64,000 nt of DNA from assembly GCF_900104215.1 (NCBI RefSeq), contig NZ_FMXO01000008.1, positions 124,001 through 188,000 of the forward strand, in the 5' to 3' direction. A program made the translations under genes and the position numbers. The notes beneath the pieces were generated by a model. That model worked only from the letters and a program-made list of their open reading frames with translations, did no database searches and was not told the DNA's origin. Source of the DNA: Desulfonatronum thiosulfatophilum. GTDB taxonomy: Bacteria; Desulfobacterota; Desulfovibrionia; Desulfovibrionales; Desulfonatronaceae. Shown one piece after another: positions 55,305 through 64,000 of the stretch. How positions within the stretch are numbered: position 1 is the first letter of the stretch; each line of letters starts with the position of its first letter.

Positions 55305-56486
55305 ATGATAACTGCCATCGGACACAGCAACAATCCCGTCGCAGCCGGAGCGGTCGAGGAAGTCCTGGCCCAGTGCCGGGACATCTTACGAGACAGGTCT
55401 CCGAGTCTGGGCATCCTCTTCACATCGAACATGGACATCAACTTTCAGGCAGTGCTGGACCGGATTCTGAACGCATGGCCCGATCTGCCCCTGGTGGGCT
55501 GCACCACGGACGGCGAGATCTCCGACATCCTCCTCTGTGCTGAAGACTCCCTGTGTCTGCTGTTGATTCATACCGAAAAGGTATCCTTCTCCATCGGCCT
55601 GGGAGAAAACCTGTCCAGAGATCCCGAAGCGGCGGTCAACGCTGCCTGGACCGAAGCCGCGCGTAAGATCAAAAAAAAGGTCGGGCATAACAACTTTACG
55701 CCCAGGCTGGGGCTTGTCCTGGCCGAAGGCCTGAAGACCTTTGGTGTCAGCGTGGATCAGGCTCTGCGCCGGGTGATCGGGGAAAACTTTCCGCTTTTCG
55801 GAGGAATGGCCGGAGACGGCTATCAATTTCGCAGAACATTTCAGTTTTTCAACGATCGCGTTGCCACCGACGCCTTGATCCTGGTCCTCATTTCAGGCCC
55901 GGTCCGCTTCTCCATGGGACTGTTCAGCGGGCTCCGACCGATTGGCAAGACTTACGCAATAACCAAACATAAAGATAATATTGTCTGGGAAATCGACGGG
56001 ATGCCGGCCGCAATCTTTATGGAACAATTTCTGGGCCAAAGGAACTACCAGGAATTACCTCAGTTTCCACTTGCAGTGCTCACTGAAGATGGCGATTTTT
56101 TCCTGCGTGCCCCCGTCTTTATTAATAAAGACGACAGCATCACTTTTGTCGGCACGTTTCCTGAGAATCCACGCATTCGTCTGACCGAGTTCGACCGAGA
56201 AGCTTTCATTCAAGCCGCGCATCAGACCACCCGGGAGTGCCTGGAACACTTCCCCGGCTCTAGTCCAAACCTGGCCCTGCTCATGCCATGCACTTCGCGC
56301 CGTCACATTCTGGGTTCCAGAGCCATGGAAGAGCACGCCGTGTTGCTGCAGCACAGGGATCGTCATCCAAAAATGCGCATGTTCGGCATGTATGCGTACG
56401 GGGAACTCGGCCCCTTGCAGGGAACGAACACGACCTTTTTTCATAACGACACCTTTGCATTGCTGCTTCTGAAAGAAGACACATGA
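55305..56486 (+). CDS. FIST-domain sensor protein
   Basis: The 393-residue protein has FIST-N (IGHSNNPVAAGAVEEVLAQC, with LVGCTTDGEI and FGGMAGDGYQF) and FIST-C (MPCTSRRHILGSRAMEEHAV, then FGMYAYGELG). FIST proteins are thought to sense small ligands, possibly amino acids, in signalling. No membrane segment is seen. Its stop overlaps the next gene start as ATGA, so FIST and the LuxR-type regulator are coupled. Confidence 0.93.
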   Translation: MITAIGHSNNPVAAGAVEEVLAQCRDILRDRSPSLGILFTSNMDINFQAVLDRILNAWPDLPLVGCTTDGEISDILLCAEDSLCLLLIHTEKVSFSIGLGENLSRDPEAAVNAAWTEAARKIKKKVGHNNFTPRLGLVLAEGLKTFGVSVDQALRRVIGENFPLFGGMAGDGYQFRRTFQFFNDRVATDALILVLISGPVRFSMGLFSGLRPIGKTYAITKHKDNIVWEIDGMPAAIFMEQFLGQRNYQELPQFPLAVLTEDGDFFLRAPVFINKDDSITFVGTFPENPRIRLTEFDREAFIQAAHQTTRECLEHFPGSSPNLALLMPCTSRRHILGSRAMEEHAVLLQHRDRHPKMRMFGMYAYGELGPLQGTNTTFFHNDTFALLLLKEDT

Positions 56487-57241
56487 ATACCTTCCCCCGC
56501 GCCGCCACTTTTTGGTCCGACAGCTTCGGGCCCTGTTTCGCCTCCTGGGACGCCGAAACCAAGATCCTTTTCCTGCAACAGCGCGTGTTTCAACTCAAGC
56601 GCCAGTTGTGCAAACAGGAGCGGCTGACTGACAACCAGCGGAACATGTTCAAGGCCATTCACAAGGAGTGTGAGAAGAACCAGGACCAGCTCAAGGAAAA
56701 GAACGACGCCCTTGAACGGTTTAATGAAAAGTTGTTGGGGGTCAAGGCTGACCTGGAGAAAGAGGTTCACAAGCGAACCCGGGCTCTTGAGAAAAAGGAC
56801 GCCAGCTTTGAAGACTACCTGCGCCAGTTGGAACAGTCCAACATCGCCCTTGACGTCCTACTCGGAAGGTATGAACGGGACCGGAAGAACCTGACCAATG
56901 AATTGACGGAGATCCGCAACCTTGTCCTGGACGATCTCAAGGAATTACGGCTTCAATCCGTAAACCCGCAACAACAGGCAATGATCGATCGGATCATCTC
57001 CAAGCTCGAGTTCGTCGGGGCGGAAGTCACCCAAGGTGCAACCGAATTGCCGACACACCTTTCCGAACGTGAATCCACCGTGGCCCGTCTGATTGCCCAG
57101 GGTCACAACGCCGGGACCGTCGCCGGCATTCTGCACATTTCCTTACGCTGCGTGCACTCCCACTGCTACAACATCCGAAAAAAACTGGGACTTTCACGAA
57201 AGATCAGGCTGAAGGACTATCTCAGGCAGGTGATGCAGTAA
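56483..57241 (+). CDS. Coiled-coil LuxR-type regulator
   Basis: The 252-residue protein has a long predicted coiled coil (about 25-165, from QQRVFQLKRQLCKQ) and a C-terminal LuxR HTH (LSERESTVARLIAQGHNAGT, then ISLRCVHSHCYNIRKKLGLS). No receiver or ligand domain is visible, so the FIST protein, coupled to it by an ATGA overlap, may supply the input. It lies ~740 bases upstream of the pilus assembly operon and is a candidate for its control. Confidence 0.88.
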   Translation: MNTFPRAATFWSDSFGPCFASWDAETKILFLQQRVFQLKRQLCKQERLTDNQRNMFKAIHKECEKNQDQLKEKNDALERFNEKLLGVKADLEKEVHKRTRALEKKDASFEDYLRQLEQSNIALDVLLGRYERDRKNLTNELTEIRNLVLDDLKELRLQSVNPQQQAMIDRIISKLEFVGAEVTQGATELPTHLSERESTVARLIAQGHNAGTVAGILHISLRCVHSHCYNIRKKLGLSRKIRLKDYLRQVMQ

Positions 57242-57746
57242 GACCGACGTCCGTTGCGTGGGAGCAGGCCGGCATGCATGCATGCGACTGGAGCCTTCGC
57301 GGGTACGACAACATGCGTTATGGCTCGCTGGTTCCCATGCCGGGCATAAGGGGAAGCATCCAGATGATGTACCGCAACAAATTTTATCCGTTTTTTCAGG
57401 CCCTACCGAGCAGGCGCCAGCACAAAACATAAAAGCACATGATTATATATATTTATGTTTAAACACTTACTTTTTTGCGTATATTTTTAAGTATTTTTTC
57501 AGCGTTGACATTACGCATTATTTACTATCTTTAAACGCAGTAAAATAAAAAAGGTGTTTAGTTGCTCAGCTTCCGCATGAGATACACGGCTGCCCGCTTT
57601 TGGTGTTGCCACAAATTCGGAGACGGTATACTTAAAAAAGACCACTTCCGCGAAGACAGTAATCCAGTGTCAGGTGACGCCACACAAGTGAAATGTACTG
57701 AGTCGTCGCAGATGCATGAGAATGCTTGAATCAATCTATAAGTGAT
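57242..57746. other. AT-rich gap with repeat remnant
   Basis: 57430-57560 is sharply AT-rich, with TTAAG/TTTAAA and T-runs, unlike the surrounding DNA. 57608-57700 resembles the right half of the R2 element at 4112-4263 (TTCGGAGACGG, GTACTGAG). No gene is supported. Confidence 0.55.
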
Positions 57747-57941
57747 ATGCAAAAGGTCACCTTTCACATCCGGCATAATGAAAGCGGCTCGCATCTGGAC
57801 CGGGTCAACGACCTCCTGGAGGCCAACGGCGAGGCCCGGGCCATCTTCTACGCCAGCTCCCAGAGCGGCACGGATATCGTTAAGGCCTCCTTTGCCTGCG
57901 GCGCCCGCGCAACTCCCAAGGCTTCCAGGACCGCACGTTGA
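57747..57941 (+). CDS. Possible small or broken ORF, 64 codons
   Basis: The frame MQKVTFHIRHNESGSHLDRV to the stop has strong GC in third positions up to about codon 52, as if coding, but the last codons look shifted into another frame. No ribosome site is clear and no family is recognised. It may be the remnant of a gene lost just before the pilus operon. Confidence 0.35.
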   Translation: MQKVTFHIRHNESGSHLDRVNDLLEANGEARAIFYASSQSGTDIVKASFACGARATPKASRTAR

Positions 57942-57983
57942 CGGCGTTTTGCCCTCAGGATCAACAACAACGGACGCACCTTC

Positions 57984-59876
57984 ATGCCATCTGACAAAGA
58001 CATCGAATCCACGGAAAAGCTGCTCCGGGTCATCCGCAAGGACGACACCGTGGCCAAGAGACCGGCGCAATTTGACGTTGCGGGTCTGCCCGACCCGGAG
58101 AAGACATCAACGGCCGTTCCGGCCACGTTGACTTTTTCCGGCGGGAACAAGCCCTGCCTGGCGGTGCAGATCGGAAACCAAGCCCTCCACTGCGCCCTGG
58201 TCACCTATCATCGGGGCCGGCCCTCTTTCCAGGGCTTGCGCTCCTTCCCTTATCCGCAGGGTCTCACACCGGATAGCGCCGCCTTTGCGGCGTTTTTAGG
58301 TACATGCCTTCAGAAGGCTTCAGCCGGTTCCAAGCCCGAAATCTGGACGTTCATCAGCCCGGATCAGGCTGAATACTCCTCCCTCAAGCTGCCCAATGTT
58401 GCGGCCAAGGATCTGCACCAGTCGGTATTCTGGGCCGTGAAAAAGGACGTCAAGTTCAATGAGAGGACTCAGATCTTCGACTATCGGGTCCTCGACCGGG
58501 TCATGGACAAGGGAGTGGAAAAACGCCTCGTGACCTATTTTCTGGCCCAGGCGAGCGAAGTTGACCGGCTGAAGGCCGTGTTCAGACAAGCCGGATACGC
58601 CTTGAGCGGAATTTCAATCGAACCGTTGGCCGTGCAGAACTATTTCTCCACCCAGTGGGTCGTGGAGCCGAGCAACGCCCTTGCCCACCTCCAACTGGGC
58701 GAAGAGAGTTCGCGCATCGACATCCTGGACAACGGCCGGCTGCTGTTCAGCAGGAACATCAAGTCCGGGGCCAACAGCTTCATAGAGGCCATTGAGGACA
58801 GCTTCGCGGTCCGGGAGCAGGGAATCGGCATGGCGCCGGACTCTTTGCTCAAAACGGCCCCCGACACGTCAAATGCCACGTCGGAGCTTCCGGAGACCAA
58901 TGTCCTCCCGGACAGGGACCACGTCGACGCGCGGGCGCTGTTCCGGAACGCCATCAAGTTTCATCAGGCCAGGACCATGCCAGCCGGAACCCATAATAAT
59001 ACGGAAAAGCTCCTGGAAATGATCCTTCCGGCCCTGGAGCGGTTGATCCGCCAGTTGGAACGGACCCTGGAACATTCCGTGAACCAGATGGGCTTCCAGC
59101 CCGCGGACAAGATCCTGGTTTCCGGGCTTCCCGCGCTTTTTCCGGGCCTGATGGAATACATCGCCAGCCAGTTCACCATCCCGGTGGAACTGTTCGATCC
59201 CCTGGATCCGGACCTGCTCCCGGCCCAGGGCTTTCTCCCCGCGAACACCTTGACCCGCATGGAGCTGCTGCCCGCTGCCGGCTTGGCTCTGTCCGGCAAA
59301 GAGCGAACCATGAACGCCCTGCACACCTATGTGCACCGTTCGAGGGAGAAGAAAGAGCGTCTGATCACCAAGGTGGCCGGTTTTCTCGGCATTCTGGTGC
59401 TGGGCTCGGTTTTGGCCGCCTACTGGCACACCTCTTCCACCCTGAACCACCTGAACGCCATGATTCAGGCCGAGGAAGCCACGCTGGCCGGACTGGAGGC
59501 ATTTCCCAATACACGAGAAATCACTGCCATGCTCGCGGAAACGCGGGACAAGGACGCAAGGGTCAAACGCTACCTCTCGCGCTACATGCCCCTGGCTGCT
59601 GTCGGGGCCCTGTCCTCCATCACCCCGATCTGGGCGGAGCTGGAAAGCGCCTCCTTCAGTTTCAAACCCGGCCAGGACGATGAAAGGGGCACGGGCAGTG
59701 TCAAGGGGCTGGTTTCCGGCCAGGTAGAAACCCTGGACGCTTTTCTGGGATCGTACATCCTGATGCTGGCTGATTCGGACATTTTTGCCCAGCCCAGGCT
59801 GGTCAAGAAGGAACCCGTTCAGAAGAGGCCCGGAGAGACCAAGCTGGAATTCCACGTAGACCTCAAGCTCAGGTAG
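57984..59876 (+). CDS. PilM-PilN-like fusion (MshI-like)
   Basis: The 630-residue protein has a PilM/actin-like part (about 55-440; LAVQIGNQALHCALV, GISIEPLAVQNYF and HVDARALFRNA), then a membrane segment (about 460-480) and a periplasmic PilN-like part to the end. Separate PilM and PilN proteins are more usual in T4P; the joined form resembles GspL/MshI. It forms the inner-membrane platform of the pilus machine. The start is ATG 57984. The next gene follows after about nine bases. Confidence 0.85.
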   Translation: MPSDKDIESTEKLLRVIRKDDTVAKRPAQFDVAGLPDPEKTSTAVPATLTFSGGNKPCLAVQIGNQALHCALVTYHRGRPSFQGLRSFPYPQGLTPDSAAFAAFLGTCLQKASAGSKPEIWTFISPDQAEYSSLKLPNVAAKDLHQSVFWAVKKDVKFNERTQIFDYRVLDRVMDKGVEKRLVTYFLAQASEVDRLKAVFRQAGYALSGISIEPLAVQNYFSTQWVVEPSNALAHLQLGEESSRIDILDNGRLLFSRNIKSGANSFIEAIEDSFAVREQGIGMAPDSLLKTAPDTSNATSELPETNVLPDRDHVDARALFRNAIKFHQARTMPAGTHNNTEKLLEMILPALERLIRQLERTLEHSVNQMGFQPADKILVSGLPALFPGLMEYIASQFTIPVELFDPLDPDLLPAQGFLPANTLTRMELLPAAGLALSGKERTMNALHTYVHRSREKKERLITKVAGFLGILVLGSVLAAYWHTSSTLNHLNAMIQAEEATLAGLEAFPNTREITAMLAETRDKDARVKRYLSRYMPLAAVGALSSITPIWAELESASFSFKPGQDDERGTGSVKGLVSGQVETLDAFLGSYILMLADSDIFAQPRLVKKEPVQKRPGETKLEFHVDLKLR

Positions 59877-59885
59877 GAGATGCAT

Positions 59886-60419
59886 ATGTCCGACTCAAAC
59901 GTGCAACTGCCCGCCAAGGCCCTGCTCCTGCTTTTTGGAGGATTGGCCCTGGCCGCCCTTCTGGGCTTTTTCCTGGTTTATCCGGTCTGGTCGGACATCG
60001 AGCGGGCGGAGCAACGGCTCCGGAGCCTGCAGACCCAGGTCGAGGTCAAGCGCATTCTGGGACCCAGTTTCTCCAGTCTCCAGGCCGCTCTGGGCAGGCT
60101 ACCCACCGAAGGCCCCTTTCCGTTGCCTGATAGGGAGCCTCTGGGCGTGGACATGGACCAACTCTCCCAGCAACTGATCAACATGAGCGCCGAGCATGGC
60201 CTGGCTACGCGCAGCGTCTCCCCGTCCATGCAGGACCTGGGAGGTCGGCCGCGGTTGATCGTGGTCAACTTGCAACTGCGCGGTCCGCTGGATGCGTTCC
60301 GCGGCTTTCTGCTCGAACTGCTGCAGCAGCCCCATCTGGACGAGGTCCACTCCATGCTCGTGCGGGAAGTCGGCATGAACCGTGAGTACAAACTGGAATT
60401 TTCCCTGCATTACCGATGA
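59886..60419 (+). CDS. PilO-like protein (MshJ-like)
   Basis: The 177-residue protein has one N-terminal membrane segment (about 12-32), a coiled stretch (DIERAEQRLRSLQTQVEVKR) and a ferredoxin-like periplasmic domain with LVVNLQLRGPLDAFRGFLLE in spirit. It fits PilO/GspM-type partners of the preceding protein. The ATG at 59886 follows AGGAG; one at 59880 is possible. It lies about nine bases after the PilMN-like gene. Confidence 0.84.
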   Translation: MSDSNVQLPAKALLLLFGGLALAALLGFFLVYPVWSDIERAEQRLRSLQTQVEVKRILGPSFSSLQAALGRLPTEGPFPLPDREPLGVDMDQLSQQLINMSAEHGLATRSVSPSMQDLGGRPRLIVVNLQLRGPLDAFRGFLLELLQQPHLDEVHSMLVREVGMNREYKLEFSLHYR

Positions 60420-60435
60420 AAATGGGATGACCGGC

Positions 60436-60942
60436 ATGAATACGCGTGAAAAAGTCATTGTCGCCCTGGCCGTCCTGGCCCTGCTGATCGGTGGCGGATA
60501 CCATTTCCTCGGGAATCGGACCGCCCACTCAACGCCGGGCCTGGAACAGGAAGCACCGGAAATTACTGAGGCCCTGGCCGTAAAAAGCCAGATCGACGCG
60601 GAAATCCAGAAACTGGGCCTTTCCCCTTACGAAACGGGACTGCTCAGCCAGATCGCGACTCCCTGGATCAGCGACCCCTTTCTGGTACCCGCGGTTGGCA
60701 CCGCAGCGGAGCAGAAGGCGGACGCATACCAGGATCAGGATCTGTTCACATACACCGGATACATTGAAGTCGGCCCGATCCGGGTGGCGATCATCAACGG
60801 CAAAGAACGTTTTGTCGGCGACGAACTGGAACATCCCGGCTATCGCGTCCTGCAGATCACCCCGTTCCAGGTGGTCATCGGCCGCCCGGACGGAGAATCC
60901 AGACTGGAGCTCTCCTACCAGGGGATGGAGTTCTTTCAATAA
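60436..60942 (+). CDS. PilP-like pilus assembly protein (MshK-like)
   Basis: The 168-residue protein has an N-terminal membrane segment (VIVALAVLALLIGGGYHFLG) and a short periplasmic domain with YTGYIEVGPIRVAIINGKE, as in PilP/GspC-type HR domains that bind the secretin. The start is ATG 60436 (alternative 60427). It follows PilO-like by 16 bases and precedes the secretin gene. Sequence identity to named families is weak, so the call rests on position and fold pattern. Confidence 0.72.
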   Translation: MNTREKVIVALAVLALLIGGGYHFLGNRTAHSTPGLEQEAPEITEALAVKSQIDAEIQKLGLSPYETGLLSQIATPWISDPFLVPAVGTAAEQKADAYQDQDLFTYTGYIEVGPIRVAIINGKERFVGDELEHPGYRVLQITPFQVVIGRPDGESRLELSYQGMEFFQ

Positions 60943-61004
60943 ACTTTCGGCAGGTCATGTTGATCATGTATCCCGTCAAGTCCTAAAACCCGGCAGGTGT
61001 TGCC

Positions 61005-62597
61005 ATGCGAAGATTTTTCACGAGTAGTCCGCTGTTTGCCCTTGTATGCCTGGTCCTCCTCGGTTGCTCCGCCAAACCGGAAGTGGCGGAGATGGAGACC
61101 TTTTTCGACGATTGGCGTTTGATGGCCGAAGTAACCAGGGGACATTCCCCCCTCCAGGAACTGGAGGCTTATGACGTGGCTGAATTCGTGGCCGAACTCG
61201 AGCCCGAGTTGGAAGTACTTCCCGAGCCGCCCCTGCCCACGACTCTGGTCAACCTGCAGTTGCACGACGTGCCCCTGGGCGCCCTGCTCCAGGCTCTTTC
61301 CCGCGCTGCTGGGCAGAACATCGTCTTCGGCTCCACAATCAATGCAAAAAACGTGAGCATCCTCCTGGACAATGTGCCCTGGGACCAGGCCTTTCGCAGC
61401 GTGATCGCCGTGCATGGTCTGACCTACGTCTGGGATGGCGACATCCTTCGCGTCCTGACCCTGGAGGACATGCAAAACGACCTGCGCGTGGCCGAAGTAC
61501 GGCGCGGCAAGTTCGAGCAGGCCCGCGAAACCGAACGCCTGGCGCCGTTGATCGCCCGGGTCGTGCGCATCAACTACGGAGAACCCGCCAAACTCAAAGA
61601 CAGCCTTCTTGAACTGATCACCAAGGGGCCGGACGAAAAGCCTCAGGGTTCGATAAATGTCGATGACCATTCAAATTCCCTGGTGATCAAGGCATCCCGT
61701 GATGACCAGGACCGCATCCTGAACATGATCCGCCACCTGGACAAGCCTCGCTCTCAGATTCAGATCAAGGCCACCATCGTGGAAGCTACCAAGGAAACTG
61801 CCAGAGATCTGGGCGTCCAGTGGGGGGGGCGTCGCGTCAATCACAGCCATCCCTGGATGTTGTCGCCCAGCGTCGGCCTGCAACAGCCCAGCGTGCCCCT
61901 GGCTGGAGCAGGGAATTATCCGCTGGGCGACCCCGCAACACCTTCCTTCAACACGGGCCAGGGCCCCATGGGCATGGCCAGCAACTTCCCGGCCAACCTG
62001 GCCGCTGCTTCGGCTGGCTTTGGCCTGAACTTCATCATCGGCAGCACCAACTACCTGGAGGTCCAGTTGTCGGCCCTGCAGCAGGACGGCAAGCTGAACA
62101 TCCTCTCCAGCCCGTCCATCACGACCATGGACAACCAGATGGCCTATACGGAGAACGGCGAGCGGGTGCCCTACGTGACTTATGACAGGGACGGCGACAA
62201 GACTGTCAGGTTCGAGGACGCCGTGCTCCGCCTGGAAATCACCCCGCACACCGTGGGATCCAATCTGTTGCGGATGAAGATCAACGTGAAAAAGGACGAG
62301 GTGGACTTTACCCGGCAGGTGGACGGCAACCCCTTGATCATCAAGAAACAGACCGAAACCAACCTGATCGTGGAGAACGGTGAGACCATCGTCATTTCCG
62401 GCTTGACCAAGCAACGCGACACTTTCGATGAAACCGGGGTCCCCGGCCTGAAGAACGTCACCGGCCTGGGCTGGTTGTTCAAGAGAGAAAACAAGGGCCA
62501 GCTTATGGAAGACGTGCTGATCTTCATCACCCCGACCATCCTCCCGACCCGGGCCATGCAACAGACCTCGCCATTTTCTATTGACCCGGAAAGTTAG
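61005..62597 (+). CDS. Type II/IV secretin (MshL/PilQ-like)
   Basis: The 530-residue protein has a lipoprotein signal (LVLLGCSAK), an STN-like domain (TLVNLQLHDVPLGALLQALS, then QNIVFGSTINAKNVS), N0/N1-type domains and a C-terminal secretin domain (LNILSSPSITTMDNQ, and VISGLTKQRDTFDETGVPGL). It forms the outer-membrane ring through which the pilus passes. Length is close to MshL and shorter than GspD. It lies in the operon between the PilP-like gene and the assembly ATPase. Confidence 0.93.
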   Translation: MRRFFTSSPLFALVCLVLLGCSAKPEVAEMETFFDDWRLMAEVTRGHSPLQELEAYDVAEFVAELEPELEVLPEPPLPTTLVNLQLHDVPLGALLQALSRAAGQNIVFGSTINAKNVSILLDNVPWDQAFRSVIAVHGLTYVWDGDILRVLTLEDMQNDLRVAEVRRGKFEQARETERLAPLIARVVRINYGEPAKLKDSLLELITKGPDEKPQGSINVDDHSNSLVIKASRDDQDRILNMIRHLDKPRSQIQIKATIVEATKETARDLGVQWGGRRVNHSHPWMLSPSVGLQQPSVPLAGAGNYPLGDPATPSFNTGQGPMGMASNFPANLAAASAGFGLNFIIGSTNYLEVQLSALQQDGKLNILSSPSITTMDNQMAYTENGERVPYVTYDRDGDKTVRFEDAVLRLEITPHTVGSNLLRMKINVKKDEVDFTRQVDGNPLIIKKQTETNLIVENGETIVISGLTKQRDTFDETGVPGLKNVTGLGWLFKRENKGQLMEDVLIFITPTILPTRAMQQTSPFSIDPES

Positions 62598-62714
62598 GGC
62601 GGCAATTTGCAACTATGAGCGTCTCCGCACTGTTGCCGCGGCGAAAGCCGGGGTTCAGAACCTCATTCAAATTTCACCCATGTGCTGCACGTGTTTCATG
62701 ATAAGGGCCTGAAC

Positions 62715-64000
62715 ATGCCAAAAAAAGTCAGACTGGGCGACATGCTGATCAAGGAAGGCCTGATCACTGAGGCCAAGCTCCAGTCCGCCCTGCGAGAACA
62801 CAAAAGGGTCGGCATCAAACTTGGCGAATACCTGATCCGGGAAAGCATCGTGCGCGAGGACCAGGTCATCGACCTGATCAGCAGGCAGATGCGCATTTCC
62901 CTCTTCGACTCGACGCAATTCCCCATCTCTCCGAGCCTGGGCGAGCTTTTGCCCGTGGAACTGGCCCAGAAGTACAAGGTCGTGGCCTTGGGCCGCAAGG
63001 GGTCCATTCTCCAGGTGGCCATGACCGACCCCATGGACATCAATGCTCTGGACGCCATAGAGCTCGCTGTCAACGCCGAAGTGGAACCCCTGATCTGCAC
63101 CGAGCAGCAGTACGATCAGCTCGTGGGCAATATCTACGGCCTGCGCTCTGGGCTCGACGGAATGATGGAGGACATCTCCTCCCTGGAAACCAGGACCGAG
63201 GACGAGGAAAAGGACGCGCCCAAGGGGCCGACCATGGACGTGGAGGTTTCCTCCCTGCAGACAATGGCCGAGGAAGTCCCGGTCATCCGGCTGGTCAATT
63301 CAATCCTGGCCCAGGCAGTACGTGAAAAGGTCAGCGACGTGCATATCAGTCCGGAAAAAAATGCCGTTCAGATCCGGTTTCGCATCGACGGCAAGCTTCA
63401 GGAGATTCCTTCGCCACCCAAGTCCATGCATCTGCCCTTGGTCTCCAGGCTGAAGATCCTGTCCAACATGGACATCGCCAACTCCCGCATTCCCCAGGAC
63501 GGCCGATTTACCATCAACATGCAGGACCGGGAGGTCAATGTCCGCGTCTCCTCCCTGCCGACCATTCACGGTGAGAACATGGTCCTGCGTCTGCTGGACA
63601 TGAGCGCCGGCGTGTACACTTTGGATCGCCTGGGCATGGGCCCGGAGAACATGGCCAAGGTCCAGAAGGCCGTGGCCAAGCCCTACGGCATGATCCTGGC
63701 CACCGGCCCCACGGGAAGCGGCAAATCCACCTCCCTCTACGCCATCCTGAAATCCATCAACACTCCGGACATCAACATCATCACCCTGGAAGACCCGGTG
63801 GAATACCGGGTGGAACGGATCAGGCAGGTGCAACTCAACCGTCGGGCCGGCATGACCTTTGCCAGCGGCCTGCGCTCCATCTTGCGCCAGGACCCGGACG
63901 TGGTCATGGTCGGCGAAATCCGGGACGCGGAAACAGCCGCCATCGCCATCCAGGCGGCCATGACCGGTCACCGCCTGCTGTCCACCGTGCACACCAATGA
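62715..64000 (+). CDS. GspE/PilB/MshE-like assembly ATPase, C-terminus beyond window
   Basis: 428 codons are visible before the edge. Residues 6-62 are an MshEN domain (RLGDMLIKEGLITEAKLQSA, then LGEYLIRESIVRED), a known c-di-GMP-binding module, though one motif residue is His (LREHKR) where Gln is usual. Next come the N-terminal and ATPase parts, with Walker A GPTGSGKST (331-339), TLEDPVEY and DPDVVMVGEIRDAET. It powers pilus extension. ATG 62715 follows AAGGG. It is the sixth gene of the FIST/msh-like region. The C-terminal zinc/tail region lies outside the window. Confidence 0.94.
   Translation, partial: MPKKVRLGDMLIKEGLITEAKLQSALREHKRVGIKLGEYLIRESIVREDQVIDLISRQMRISLFDSTQFPISPSLGELLPVELAQKYKVVALGRKGSILQVAMTDPMDINALDAIELAVNAEVEPLICTEQQYDQLVGNIYGLRSGLDGMMEDISSLETRTEDEEKDAPKGPTMDVEVSSLQTMAEEVPVIRLVNSILAQAVREKVSDVHISPEKNAVQIRFRIDGKLQEIPSPPKSMHLPLVSRLKILSNMDIANSRIPQDGRFTINMQDREVNVRVSSLPTIHGENMVLRLLDMSAGVYTLDRLGMGPENMAKVQKAVAKPYGMILATGPTGSGKSTSLYAILKSINTPDINIITLEDPVEYRVERIRQVQLNRRAGMTFASGLRSILRQDPDVVMVGEIRDAETAAIAIQAAMTGHRLLSTVHTN

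Overview
The window looks like chromosome of a Gram-negative bacterium with about 55-60% GC, most likely a sulfate-reducer-type member of Desulfovibrionales (Desulfobacterota). That placement is inference from protein style (Lap adhesin system, MSHA-like pilus, PEP/pyruvate-binding protein, Cys-rich secreted proteins); no 16S rRNA gene is present. Genes sit on both strands. The first and last genes are cut by the window edges.

Layout. 1-12.3 kb: an edge-truncated phospholipase D-family enzyme, a dodecin, a cardiolipin synthase, a B12-binding radical SAM protein, phosphoglucomutase, a lysozyme-like protein and a large PEP/pyruvate-binding fusion. 12.3-15.8 kb: small housekeeping genes (RidA, TlyA) among several families of structured intergenic repeats, some nested in each other. 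15.8-19.7 kb: a compact block suhB-rimI-pgk-tpiA-secG followed by tRNA-Leu(GAG) and a strong terminator. 20.1-24.8 kb: two small secreted proteins and a six-PAS hybrid histidine kinase. 24.8-27.7 kb: TspO, guanine deaminase, and a degraded toxin/nuclease patch (Rpn remnant, BrnT/BrnA pair, VapC remnant).

28.0-38.8 kb is a complete Lap-type biofilm adhesin locus: an adhesin with retention module and LapG-type cleavage site, type I secretion ABC protein (LapB), adaptor (LapC), a TolC-type outer-membrane protein, the periplasmic protease LapG and its c-di-GMP receptor LapD, with a pseudo-receiver LuxR regulator in the lapBC operon. The adhesin is only 504 residues, with no RTX repeats. 39.4-40.3 kb holds a transposase remnant and a decayed duplicate of the Rpn-guaD junction from 14 kb away.

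40.4-64 kb is dominated by an MSHA-like type IV pilus system in two parts: pilin-type genes with an ECF sigma factor and a putative anti-sigma protein, an ExeA/MshM-like ATPase, a GGDEF-EAL protein and a PilT-like ATPase (41-51 kb), then a FIST sensor, a coiled-coil LuxR-type regulator and the MshI-J-K-L-E-like assembly operon (55-64 kb). A STAND-BTAD regulator lies between them. C-di-GMP is the likely common thread: LapD controls adhesin release, the GGDEF-EAL protein makes or breaks the signal, and the last ATPase carries an MshEN-type c-di-GMP-binding N-terminus. The intergenic repeats (a ~216 bp palindrome-bounded element, a GTAACTACTCAGC-ended MITE, REP pairs, ATCGAA and ATCACTC microrepeats) are the least explained part of the window.
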